A stretch of DNA of 64,000 nt, taken from assembly GCA_913057435.1 (NCBI GenBank), contig CAJXNY010000020.1:1-64000 (forward strand), given 5' to 3'. Source of the DNA: an uncultured Oceanospirillaceae bacterium. Lineage in GTDB: Bacteria > Pseudomonadota > Gammaproteobacteria > Pseudomonadales > Balneatricaceae. The stretch's first letter is position 1. Every line of letters starts with the position of its first letter. The notes beneath the pieces were generated by a model. It was not told where the DNA came from. It ran no database searches and saw only the letters and a program-made list of their open reading frames with translations. Below, piece after piece: positions 1 to 6,378 of this stretch. A program made the position numbers and the translations under genes.

Positions 1-75
1 GGTCAGGCCGCCGCAACCCAGGCCCTGCAGGACTTATCCGACAGCCTCAACGCCTTGCTAAGCGGCGCGCGTTAG
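1..75 (+). CDS. 3' end of an unidentified protein (partial)
   Basis: An open frame enters from the left edge and stops at TAG 73-75, giving 24 residues ending in LNALLSGAR. The helical Ala/Gln/Leu-rich composition would suit the C-terminus of a chemoreceptor or another coiled-coil protein, but this is too short to identify. The last 30 bases overlap a candidate attC site, so either the gene ends inside the recombination site or the frame is fortuitous. No domain can be seen. Confidence 0.35.
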   Translation, partial: GQAAATQALQDLSDSLNALLSGAR

Positions 76-131
76 CGCGCCCAGTGAAGGCCATTTTTTT
101 GCCTAAGCGGTGCTTGAGCAATTTGTTATGT
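45..131 (-). mobile_element. attC-like site 0 (integron recombination site)
   Basis: On the minus strand the site opens with a CATAAC box and closes with GCGTTGAG. Between them are paired arms, TTGCTCAAGC and GCTTAGCAA, with one extrahelical base as expected of attC. The inner hairpin GGCGCGC-GTTA-GCGCGCC (64-81) closely resembles that of the attC at 1431-1503. It follows the 3' end of the cupin gene, as an attC should. The outer boxes match the consensus only partly, and the hairpin could alternatively be the terminator of the gene entering from the left. Confidence 0.5.
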
Positions 132-139
132 TTTTAACC

Positions 140-466
140 TCATGGGAAGGTGATTAACACTATACACCCAGTTTTTGATTGAGGAATATGAGCTGACCCT
201 AAAGGATTATGGATGAAACTTCCTTCAGCATAATCTGCTTGACCATCACTGAATACTCCTGAGATAACATATATTTGCTCTGGACCCGATTGGTGAGAAT
301 CTACACTCGGAAATTTAGCACCAGCTTGAAACTCCAACACGACTGCTCTTTTACCAGCTTCACCTTCCCAAATTATACGTTCAAATATGCCGGGGGCAAC
401 TTCCTTACTTTGAGTATCTCTCCAGTTTGTAGATGTAATACCTTCATAATTCACTTCGCCATCCAT
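140..466 (-). CDS. Cupin-domain protein (ChrR C-terminal-like)
   Basis: This 108-residue protein has the pattern of a small single-domain cupin: a beta-rich core with the segments GAKFPSVDSHQSGPEQIYVISG and GSFIHNPLGSAHIP. The His/Glu positions (HQSGPEQ and a later NPLGSAH) suit metal binding as in the ChrR anti-sigma cupin family, but there is no zinc-binding anti-sigma N-terminus. It therefore resembles stand-alone ChrR-like cupins. An AGGAG ribosome site lies about 6 bases before the ATG. It is divergent from a peroxide-type MarR gene and ends just before an attC-like site, so it is probably cassette-borne. A role in oxidative or hydroperoxide stress is inferred from the neighbour only. 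Confidence 0.65.
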   Translation of the reverse strand: MDGEVNYEGITSTNWRDTQSKEVAPGIFERIIWEGEAGKRAVVLEFQAGAKFPSVDSHQSGPEQIYVISGVFSDGQADYAEGSFIHNPLGSAHIPQSKTGCIVLITFP

Positions 467-532
467 CTTAAGCTCCTAAGTCCTAATGGGTAAACATGCT
501 TTGTGCGCAAAGTATATTTACAGAAAGATCTC

Positions 533-560
533 TTGGTGTCAATTACTTTTCGCGTATACT
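533..560 (+). promoter_or_regulatory. Putative sigma-70 promoter for the marR gene
   Basis: TTGGTG (533-538) and TATACT (555-560) are separated by 16 bases and lie about 30 bases upstream of the MarR start. On the opposite strand a TTGACA (542-537) lies upstream of A/T-rich sequence at 510-520, so the cupin promoter probably overlaps. MarR proteins usually bind such divergent regions to control both genes. No clear operator palindrome was pinned down. Confidence 0.5.
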
Positions 561-591
561 ATTTTAATTACCCTCACACAGAGCAAAAAAC

Positions 592-1020
592 ATGAGTACT
601 AAAGAATTTGATTTTTCAGAAATGGTATGTTTTTCACTGTATTCTGCCTCTAACGCGATGATTCGAGATTACAGCCCTAAGCTCCGTGAGTATGATCTGA
701 CATACCCCCAATTCTTAGTGATGATGAGTCTGTGGAATAATGATTCTGTCTACATTAAAGCGTTAACTGAACAAACTTACTTGGATGCAGGCACTTTAAC
801 TCAAGTTCTTAAGAGGCTTGAAGGTAAGGGGCTTATAAAGCGAAATAAGTCATTAGTGGATGAGCGAGCAAAGACTATTGTTCTTACGAAAACAGGATTA
901 TCTTTGAAAGATAAAACATCGCATATTTTTGATAAAATGGAATGTAAGATCAAACTGTCAGCCGATGAACAGAAAGCAATCACGAGCATTTGCAGTAAGA
1001 TACTACTCCAGCTTCGATGA
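592..1020 (+). CDS. MarR-family regulator, OhrR-like
   Basis: This 142-residue winged-helix protein matches the OhrR group of MarR regulators, which sense organic hydroperoxides through an N-terminal cysteine. The segment around residues 12-40 (VCFSLYSASNAM, then YDLTYPQFLVMMSLW) is the OhrR signature, and Cys13 is the likely sensing residue. The recognition region (residues 62-83) reads TYLDAGTLTQVLKRLEGKGL, followed by the wing with the basic DERAK loop. No second conserved cysteine is seen, so it would be a one-Cys type. The normal ohr partner is absent. The divergent cupin gene is the probable target. A strong hairpin terminator follows. It lies within an apparent cassette but in the orientation opposite to the attC sites. 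Confidence 0.85.
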   Translation: MSTKEFDFSEMVCFSLYSASNAMIRDYSPKLREYDLTYPQFLVMMSLWNNDSVYIKALTEQTYLDAGTLTQVLKRLEGKGLIKRNKSLVDERAKTIVLTKTGLSLKDKTSHIFDKMECKIKLSADEQKAITSICSKILLQLR

Positions 1021-1048
1021 TAGACACATAACGCCGTTTTAAACGGCT

Positions 1049-1094
1049 AAAAAGTTGGCTATAATTTGTGAGACACGAACATAGCCAACTTTTT
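1049..1094 (+). terminator. Rho-independent terminator after marR
   Basis: A perfect 14-base inverted repeat (1049-1062 and 1081-1094, arm core AGTTGGCTAT) with an 18-base loop ends in a run of T. It lies 29 bases after the MarR stop codon. The A-run on the left arm would let it work in both directions. Confidence 0.8.
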
Positions 1095-1280
1095 TCTCCG
1101 ACTTGAAAACCCTTGTATGGTTAATTCCGTTCCATTCCTGGGTAAAGTGAGGCCCACCCTCAACGGCCATTGAGGGCCTTCATGCAGCAGCTCGGTGAAT
1201 TGTCGGCTCCTCTTCTGAAAAACCGATAACAAGTGTGTAGCGCTGCATGACTCTTTCGCCACAACTCGAACAGTCATAGG

Positions 1281-1390
1281 AAAGATCAGGGAAAGATCAG
1301 GACACCCATCAAAATCAGCGATTGTGGGAACGACGCCAGCACATGGCTCGCGACTGGCCAGGTTATTTTTATGGGTGTCCTCTAATTTTC
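1281..1390. mobile_element. Short inverted-repeat remnant (MITE or IS200-type end)
   Basis: GGACACCCAT (1300-1309) is repeated inverted as ATGGGTGTCC (1371-1380), enclosing 61 bases. To the left is a tandem AAAGATCAGG/GAAAGATCAGG, and to the right TCTAATTTTCCTAATTTTA. There is no coding capacity. This pattern resembles ends left by small transposon-related elements, but the family cannot be named from the sequence alone. The rest of 1095-1430 shows no gene. Confidence 0.4.
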
Positions 1391-1430
1391 CTAATTTTAT
1401 ACTTTCGTAATTTACGATACTTCCTATGCG

Positions 1431-1503
1431 CTATAACGCCCAAAGCAGCGGCGCGCGTCAGCGCGTCCAGCCCGAAGGGCGATGCTGACTTTGCTTGTTA
1501 TAC
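1431..1503 (-). mobile_element. attC site 1
   Basis: On the minus strand it starts GTATAACAAGC and ends TTTGGGCGTTATAG, the VCR-like arrangement. The arms CAAAGTCAGC and GCTGCTTTG pair with one extrahelical base, and an inner GC-rich hairpin fills the centre. It begins 22 bases beyond the stop of the serine protease gene, the position expected for a cassette recombination site. Confidence 0.75.
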
Positions 1504-1525
1504 GTGGCTCCATAAACACTAGAGA

Positions 1526-2338
1526 TTAACCTTCTTTTACTTTTGCCTCACGATAAAGAGCATCTTTTGTTGCAGCTTCAAGCAGCTCTTCGATAGCTGA
1601 AACATGCCAAACTCTACCTAAGTCAGATTCTGAGTTTATTCGACCAGAATATATACCTAAAAACTCCCATGTTTTGTTTGGAGTCATAGTCGCAACCACC
1701 TGACCATCTCTTATATGCCTATATCCAGTGGTTCTATATGCGATAACCGGCGAGCCAGATTGCCCCTGCCTAGACCTGCAATCTATCAAGAATACGGGAT
1801 TTTCTGGCGTTATTAAGCTAATTTCTTGCGCCATAAATCCAGTTGCCCATACAGGAAGTTTTCCGGCTGTTGAAAGCCCAAATGGGAATCCAATTACACT
1901 TATTGTTTCCGCTGGCCCAACGACCATTCCAACCCTATCAAGGTCGAGTTTTAAATAGTAGGGTACTTTCTTTACATCACCTCCCCACTTGATGTTTAGA
2001 GCTACAATGTCAGCTTTTTCACCTAGCCGCGGATGCTCAATCCAATATGGAGAATCATCATCTCTGTATAGGGGGAGTTTAATTTTCTTCCATTCGCCAA
2101 CTACATCTGAGTTAGTATGAAAATGGATTACGATGTTATCTGGTATTGCAGCATGCTTACTTAAACATTCCCCTGTATCTTGATTTCTTCCCGTTACATT
2201 ATGCCTATTTGTAATCAGGGTGCAGTGAGACTCTTTATCGTTAGATACTAGAGTTGCAGTGCCTGTACTGAGAAAAGTCTCTTCGAAATACATTTCAATG
2301 AATAGAGACTTTAGCGAGGGGATTTCTAGTTCTTCCAT
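1526..2338 (-). CDS. Trypsin-like serine protease, cassette-borne
   Basis: A protein of 270 residues from the preferred ATG at 2338. An upstream in-frame ATG at 2425 lies inside the neighbouring attC and is unlikely to be used. The chymotrypsin-fold triad is visible: His in LITNRHNV (about residue 44), Asp in EKADIVALNI (about 108) and Ser in RQGQSGSPVI (about 193). There is no signal peptide or membrane segment, so it is predicted to be cytoplasmic, unlike DegP-type proteases. Stand-alone trypsin-like domains of this kind occur as effectors in some defence systems, but no partner gene is seen here. The gene is AT-rich compared with the backbone and is followed directly by an attC. The substrate is unknown. 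Confidence 0.75.
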   Translation of the reverse strand: MEELEIPSLKSLFIEMYFEETFLSTGTATLVSNDKESHCTLITNRHNVTGRNQDTGECLSKHAAIPDNIVIHFHTNSDVVGEWKKIKLPLYRDDDSPYWIEHPRLGEKADIVALNIKWGGDVKKVPYYLKLDLDRVGMVVGPAETISVIGFPFGLSTAGKLPVWATGFMAQEISLITPENPVFLIDCRSRQGQSGSPVIAYRTTGYRHIRDGQVVATMTPNKTWEFLGIYSGRINSESDLGRVWHVSAIEELLEAATKDALYREAKVKEG

Positions 2339-2353
2339 AATTACTCGATTAAC

Positions 2354-2482
2354 GTATAACGCCCAAATATGGGGCCGTAACGCAGTTGTTTGTTTTGTGC
2401 GAACGTAGTGAAAAGCACAAAACAAACGACGTAGTGGAGGTCCAAGCTGCGAAGCAGCTGAACCATGATTTGCTTGTTATAG
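2354..2482 (-). mobile_element. attC site 2
   Basis: A 129-base attC. On the minus strand it starts CTATAACAAGC and ends ATTTGGGCGTTATAC. The arms CAAATCATGG and CCATATTTG pair with an extrahelical base. The variable end forms a long hairpin through GTTTGTTTTGTGC and its exact complement. It lies 4 bases after the stop of the HEPN-like gene. The terminal boxes match those of the site at 1431-1503, which supports one cassette family. Confidence 0.8.
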
Positions 2483-2486
2483 CTTC

Positions 2487-2942
2487 CTAGCCGTTTCGCG
2501 ATATTCTATCGGAAGTCAAGTTATCAAGCACCTCCGACAATTTATGTAATAGATCCATATTGAGAGAAACTGCCCCTTGTTCGTATACGTATCTCCAGTC
2601 CTCAAACACTACCTCAATATTTCCAAGGCTTGTTAAGAAATCTTCCTTTGATAACTCACACTGCCTGATGATTTCGTCTTGAGTTTTTCCGTTTAGAGAC
2701 TTGAACAGTTTACTGAGGTTATGAATATTGCGAGGCTCATTCTCTTCGGAGGTTATTAACGCCTTAAGATTCAACTCTATTGAAAATGCCAGACATACAA
2801 CGCCAGGCTGAACAAACATCTCAAGTTTTCCAGAGCCAATACCTCTCTGTTCAAAACAGCGCTTAGATGCCTTTAAAAATAATGCCCCTTGAGTTGAAAT
2901 AAGCCATTCTTTATTTGTCATTACTACCTCCGATGTAGCCAT
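2487..2942 (-). CDS. HEPN-like all-alpha protein, cassette-borne
   Basis: A 151-residue soluble, mostly helical protein. The middle part (LAFSIELNLKALI, residues 51-63, then NIHNLSKLFKSL, 72-83, and EDWRYVYE, about 112-119) has the shape of HEPN-fold proteins, whose members include RNases of toxin-antitoxin and abortive infection systems. The strict RNase motif R-x4-6-H is not obvious (only R-N-I-H is seen), so catalysis is uncertain. An in-frame ATG at residue 8 is an alternative start. No antitoxin-like partner overlaps it. It is followed by an attC and preceded by a GTTATAG core box, so it fits a single-gene cassette. Confidence 0.55.
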   Translation of the reverse strand: MATSEVVMTNKEWLISTQGALFLKASKRCFEQRGIGSGKLEMFVQPGVVCLAFSIELNLKALITSEENEPRNIHNLSKLFKSLNGKTQDEIIRQCELSKEDFLTSLGNIEVVFEDWRYVYEQGAVSLNMDLLHKLSEVLDNLTSDRISRNG

Positions 2943-3262
2943 TTGCTATAACATTTTAATAATGAGCATGCGCGTTATTAACGGGCCCTGCTTTATATTG
3001 AATCATGGTAACGCATTGTCTGCAAAGCATAATTTGTGGTGATTTTCTGATGTCCCTATCCACAAACCGTGCATGCGTATTATCTCCTGCCTCCGTGGCA
3101 CGTTATTTATCCAGGATCATGCGCTATCTAACTGAAATTACTATAGTTTGATCGCTTTTGTCACTATAAAGCCGTGCCATCTTTACTGCATCAGATCAGC
3201 AAACCGTGCCATTTTCTTTGCTGACAATAAATACACTGTCTATCCATACAATTTATGATTAA
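2943..3262. other. Non-coding AT-rich stretch upstream of the cassettes
   Basis: There is no credible gene here. Near 2960-2985 the minus strand reads TTAATAACGCGCATG...TTATTAAAATGTTATAG, which may be a degenerate attC or an attI-like junction. Two imperfect direct copies of a segment with core CCGTGCCAT lie at about 3171-3181 and 3202-3212, with a weaker third CCGTGCAT near 3068. No integrase is encoded. Confidence 0.4.
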
Positions 3263-3555
3263 TCATTCTCGCTTTCTATAATAACTATTCCTGAAAACAC
3301 CTCGCCGCTCAATCCCATACAGCATCAAAAACAGCTTCAGCCCTGGCTCACTGAACCGTACCGCCCTGGAGTTCAGTTCGCGCTCGCCCCAGCCGTTGGT
3401 GAACAGATCATCCAGTATCCACTGGCCCAGCACACCGGCCAGGTGGCTGCGCCGCTCGCTCCAGTCCAGGCAGGCCTTGCACAGCGGGCGGCGGCCGGGT
3501 TTGAGCTGGTCGAAATCAACCCCCAGCTGCTGGAAAAACTCACCGCACCAGCTCC
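3263..3555 (-). pseudogene. 3' fragment of a duplicated ArsR-type regulator gene
   Basis: The frame is highly similar to the last third of the intact regulator gene at 3967-4653. It keeps LKPGRRPLCKACLDWSERRS and LAGVLGQWILDDLF, then runs past the normal end into a different tail (stop at 3263-3265). Similarity breaks off near 3555, and an in-frame TGA lies just beyond, so there is no HTH portion and no start. The protein sequence is conserved with many silent changes relative to the intact copy. This suggests it was under selection before truncation, or came by recombination with a diverged relative rather than by a recent local duplication. Confidence 0.75.
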
Positions 3556-3792
3556 TCCGGTGTCAGTCACAACACCTGGCTCTGCGTTGTGGCAGGTAGA
3601 GTGTTGTCTGATAGCCCAGTCTTGCCTCCCGGTGCGCCAAGGGGGCGGCGCGCCTCCTTAACAATCCCCGCATGCCTCCGGCTGAAGGGCTGTTTCCGTA
3701 AATCCAGCACAGCCGGGGCTGGGAAAAATAACTTGCTGCACTCAAACAGCTTTTCCCTGACCGCCCCGTCTGCACTGTATTTCCGGGCCGTT

Positions 3793-3904
3793 CAGAGTCG
3801 GCCCAGGTTGTGGTGCCAGCATCAGGTTCACACTATTTTTAAAGTCTTTTAGAACAAATCAGTGCGTATAACCAGCAGCTGGCACCGCTAACCTGCCGAC
3901 TCTG
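3793..3904. repeat. 112-base element with about 27-base inverted termini (MITE-like)
   Basis: The left end CAGAGTCGGC...AGGTT...GGTGCCAGC (3793-3821) is repeated inverted at 3878-3904 with a few mismatches and one small gap. The centre is AT-rich and non-coding. It lies between the truncated and intact ArsR copies. The remaining sequence from 3556 to 3966 holds no recognisable gene. It could be a miniature transposable element, or a structured regulatory RNA region. Confidence 0.5.
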
Positions 3905-3966
3905 AGACGCCCAGCTATCAGCAACCGTAAAATATGCCCGCGAGAGCGCGGTACGTAACTAGCACT

Positions 3967-4653
3967 TCATCCCACTATTCCATACCGCATCAAAAACAGC
4001 CTCAGCCCACGCTCACTAAATCGCACCGCCCTTGAGTCCAGTTCCCGCTCTGCCCAGCCGCTGGCGAACAGATCGTCCAGTATCCACTGGCCCAGCACTC
4101 CGGCCAGGTGGCTGCGCCGCTCGCTCCAGTCCAGGCAGGCTTTGCACAGGGGGCGACGGCCGGGTTTGAGCTGATCGAAATCCACCCCCTGTTGTTGGAA
4201 AAACTCATGGCCAGCGGTGGTCAGCTGGGTGTTGTCCGGGCTGGGGGTTATCAGTTGTTGGGCGCTGAGGCTGTCGAAGAGGGCGACGCCGAGTTCGCCT
4301 GCCAGATGGTTGTAGCAGACGCGGGCCTGGCGCAGGCGGGGGTTACTGGGGCCGGTTTTGCGGCCTGGGTTTTGTAAGCGGGCGCTGATGCTGAGCAGGG
4401 ACTCCAGCAGTTCGGCAACGTCATGGCCTTGCAGCTGAAAGTATTTGTGGCGGCCCTGTTTACGCACGATCAGCAGCTGGCCCTCCACCAGTTTGTGCAG
4501 GTGGCTGCTGGCGGTGGGTGGGGTGATGTTGGCTTCCAGCGCCAGCTCGGTGGCGGTGAGGGCTTTGCCGCCCATTAATGCTGTCAGCATCCGGGCGCGG
4601 GCGTTGTCGCCAATCAGGCTGGCGATCTGTGAAATATCCGGTTGCAGGGGCAA
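3967..4653 (-). CDS. ArsR-family winged-helix regulator with C-terminal Cys motif
   Basis: A 228-residue protein. The N-terminal HTH domain of about 90 residues reads ISQIASLIGDNARARMLTAL, then TATELALEANITPPTASSHL as the recognition region and a QGRHKYFQL wing. The C-terminal half is an additional domain with KPGRRPLCKACLDWSERRSHL (CxxC) and a conserved end GLRLFLMRYGI. This two-part layout is known for a subgroup of ArsR-like proteins that control small monooxygenase or transport genes. It is divergent from the NIPSNAP/monooxygenase pair, with about 107 bases between, and is their probable repressor. A truncated relative lies 411 bases further downstream. Confidence 0.8.
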   Translation of the reverse strand: MPLQPDISQIASLIGDNARARMLTALMGGKALTATELALEANITPPTASSHLHKLVEGQLLIVRKQGRHKYFQLQGHDVAELLESLLSISARLQNPGRKTGPSNPRLRQARVCYNHLAGELGVALFDSLSAQQLITPSPDNTQLTTAGHEFFQQQGVDFDQLKPGRRPLCKACLDWSERRSHLAGVLGQWILDDLFASGWAERELDSRAVRFSERGLRLFLMRYGIVG

Positions 4654-4759
4654 AGTCTCCAGCGGTTAAGGGGGTGAAGTGGCGATAGTTCGATGGCCAT
4701 CGAAGCGAAGATGTTTGTGCTGTTTAGACTGCCGGAAAACCTTGAGAGAGACAACGCAG

Positions 4760-5110
4760 ATGAAAGTGACCTGTTTTATTCAGTATCAGCTGGACCCTTA
4801 CAAGCTGGAGGCGTTTCGCCAGTATGCCGAGAACTGGGGGCGGATTATCCCGGCCTGTGGTGGTGAGTTGCTGGGGTATTTCATGCCCCACGAGGGCAGT
4901 AATAACACTGCGTTTGGGCTGATCAGTTTTGCCAGCCTGGCTGAATATGAGCGCTACCGGGTCCGCTTGAAGGCTGACCCGGCAGGCAAAGCGAATTTTG
5001 AATTTGCCCAGCGCGAGCAATTTATTGTGCAGGAGCTGCGCTCGTTCCTGACCGGGGTGGCGGGCACGGTTTATCCACAGCCGGGTGTGGCGATGGAGGT
5101 GCTGGCATGA
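4760..5110 (+). CDS. NIPSNAP-family protein
   Basis: A 116-residue protein of the ferredoxin-like dimeric alpha/beta barrel superfamily. The N-terminus [22 protein letters not shown] and the following [21 protein letters not shown] match NIPSNAP proteins. The start at 4760 is chosen because the family begins at this Met; codons further upstream read as non-homologous sequence. Its function is not established in bacteria. It overlaps the next gene by 4 bases (ATGA), so the two are translationally coupled, and it is divergent from the ArsR-type regulator. Confidence 0.8.
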   Translation: MKVTCFIQYQLDPYKLEAFRQYAENWGRIIPACGGELLGYFMPHEGSNNTAFGLISFASLAEYERYRVRLKADPAGKANFEFAQREQFIVQELRSFLTGVAGTVYPQPGVAMEVLA

Positions 5111-5415
5111 TCGCGGTGATTTTTGAGGTCAGTTTGAATGAGGCGGGGCGGGATGAGTATTTTGACATCGCCGCTGAGTTGAAGCCCTTGCTGGCCCAGG
5201 TGGAGGGCTTTATCTCGGTCGAGCGGTTTCAGAGCCTGGTGGAGCCGGATAAATACCTGTCGCTGTCGTTCTGGCGCGATGAAGCGGCGGTGAAAGCCTG
5301 GCGGGAGCTGGAATGCCACCGGGCAGCGCAGGCGAAAGGTAAAAATGAGCTGTTCCGTGACTATCGGATTCGGGTGGCTGAGGTGGGGCGCGAGTATGGT
5401 ATGCGCCAGCGGTAG
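5107..5415 (+). CDS. Antibiotic-biosynthesis monooxygenase (ABM) domain protein
   Basis: A 102-residue single-domain protein of the ABM/YgiN type. It has the segments [40 protein letters not shown] and the typical [16 protein letters not shown], ending in a short [10 protein letters not shown] strand. Such cofactor-independent proteins act as quinone or small-molecule oxygenases or as heme-handling proteins. The substrate cannot be told here. It is coupled to the NIPSNAP gene upstream, and both share the dimeric barrel fold. Confidence 0.85.
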   Translation: MIAVIFEVSLNEAGRDEYFDIAAELKPLLAQVEGFISVERFQSLVEPDKYLSLSFWRDEAAVKAWRELECHRAAQAKGKNELFRDYRIRVAEVGREYGMRQR

Positions 5416-5538
5416 TTATGGCTGCTGACAGAGCGGCCGTGACGGGGCGTCGCTGCTACACGGCCGAGCTGATAGGATGCGCGGGTGCTGGTCGGATCAG
5501 ATTGGCGTTTCGATAACGAAATGGATTCAGGAGTAAGT

Positions 5539-5937
5539 ATGCACGGTCAATGTTTATGCGGTGAAATTGAGTTTACGGCGGATGAAGTGCCGGGGGTGGT
5601 GTTTAACTGTCACTGTAGCCGTTGCCGCCGTTCCCATGGTGCGGATTATGCGACTCAGGCGTTTGCGGTGCGCAGCAGCCTGACGTTTTTGAAGGGTGAA
5701 GACAAGCTGACGGAATATGAGTCTACCGGTGGTATTCGTACCTTCTGTTCTGCGTGCGGTTCGCGGCTGATGAACTACGGCAAGGAAGGTGTTGATTACC
5801 TGAGTGTCGCTACGGCCTGCCTGGACAACGGTTATCAGGGGCGTGCGGTTGCCCATTGCTGCACCAGTGGCAAAGCCCCCTGGCACACGCCGACAACGGA
5901 CATTGCCAGCTACCCGGAACTGCCGGATAACCTCTGA
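5539..5937 (+). CDS. GFA-family (CENP-V/GFA domain) protein
   Basis: A 132-residue protein from the ATG at 5539, preferred because an AGGAG lies 6 bases upstream and the family begins directly at HGQCLCGEI; ATG 5521 is an alternative. Zinc-binding cysteines are seen as CLCG near the start, CHCSRCRRSHG in the middle and FCSACGSRL. This is the fold first assigned to glutathione-dependent formaldehyde-activating enzyme, but most members have no proven activity. It is monocistronic, with no clear link to the upstream pair. Confidence 0.85.
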   Translation: MHGQCLCGEIEFTADEVPGVVFNCHCSRCRRSHGADYATQAFAVRSSLTFLKGEDKLTEYESTGGIRTFCSACGSRLMNYGKEGVDYLSVATACLDNGYQGRAVAHCCTSGKAPWHTPTTDIASYPELPDNL

Positions 5938-5955
5938 AGGTGAGTTGCTGGGGCT

Positions 5956-6035
5956 GAATCACCTCCCATAACTGGAACAGGCAGATGCTCAGGCTGGTAG
6001 TCAGCGCGATGCTGACTGCCAGCTATTGCACTGAG
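5956..6035 (-). pseudogene. Decayed 3' end of an AEC-transporter gene
   Basis: The stretch matches the last 100 or so bases of the AEC gene at 9233-10189 in the same orientation. The translated end CLFQLWEVI parallels YLFRLWGVI, with a deletion of roughly 20 bases in the middle. Its own stop is not in register. Together with the intact gene it forms an imperfect direct repeat bracketing the AT-rich block at 6.0-9.2 kb. The rest of 5938-6378 shows no gene; the last 150 bases become AT-rich and probably hold the promoter of the next gene. Confidence 0.6.
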
Positions 6036-6378
6036 GTGGCACCCGGTTTCCCGGCTGTGTCCGTCAGCTTCGCCTGCAACGGGTTTCGACATCTGTATAC
6101 CCGTTCATACCCGCCTGTCGGCAGTTATTATCACAACAGCTGCCTTGTCATCTGTTTACTCACTACCCGGAATGCCTGGCGTCTCTGGCTGATAAAACAC
6201 ACTGTTGTTACATTAAATTAAAAATAAAATGGCTTTGATTCATACTTTAAACCGAGTTGTTAGATGAAAGGTCAATTATCATCATTCATGGTTGCATAGG
6301 TGATAGGGATATTTTATTAGCTGATAATGCTATCTATCATACTCTGGGAATGTTCTATATTACTGATGAGTTTCAGTT

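Larger units (their letters stand above)
45..2945 (-). mobile_element. Integron gene-cassette array without a visible integrase (CALIN-like)
   Basis: Reading on the minus strand the order is HEPN-like gene, attC (2354-2482), serine protease gene, attC (1431-1503), a segment with a divergent MarR/cupin pair, then an attC-like site (45-131). Each attC lies just past the 3' end of a minus-strand gene, which is the usual cassette arrangement. A further GTTATAG core-like box (2944-2950) precedes the HEPN-like gene. No tyrosine integrase frame lies in the following 1 kb, where intI/attI would be expected. The block is AT-richer than its surroundings. It may be a cluster of attC sites lacking an integrase, or the tail of an array whose integrase was lost or lies elsewhere. 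Confidence 0.7.

Noticed and set aside
3160-3240. Repeated CCGTGCCAT segments, considered as a short CRISPR or iteron array
   Set aside because: There are only two good copies with uneven length and no conserved spacing, so neither an array nor an origin is supported.
3396-3852. Several short plus-strand frames around the ArsR fragment and the inverted-repeat element
   Set aside because: They cross the pseudogene fragment and repeat, have no start signals and show no domain.
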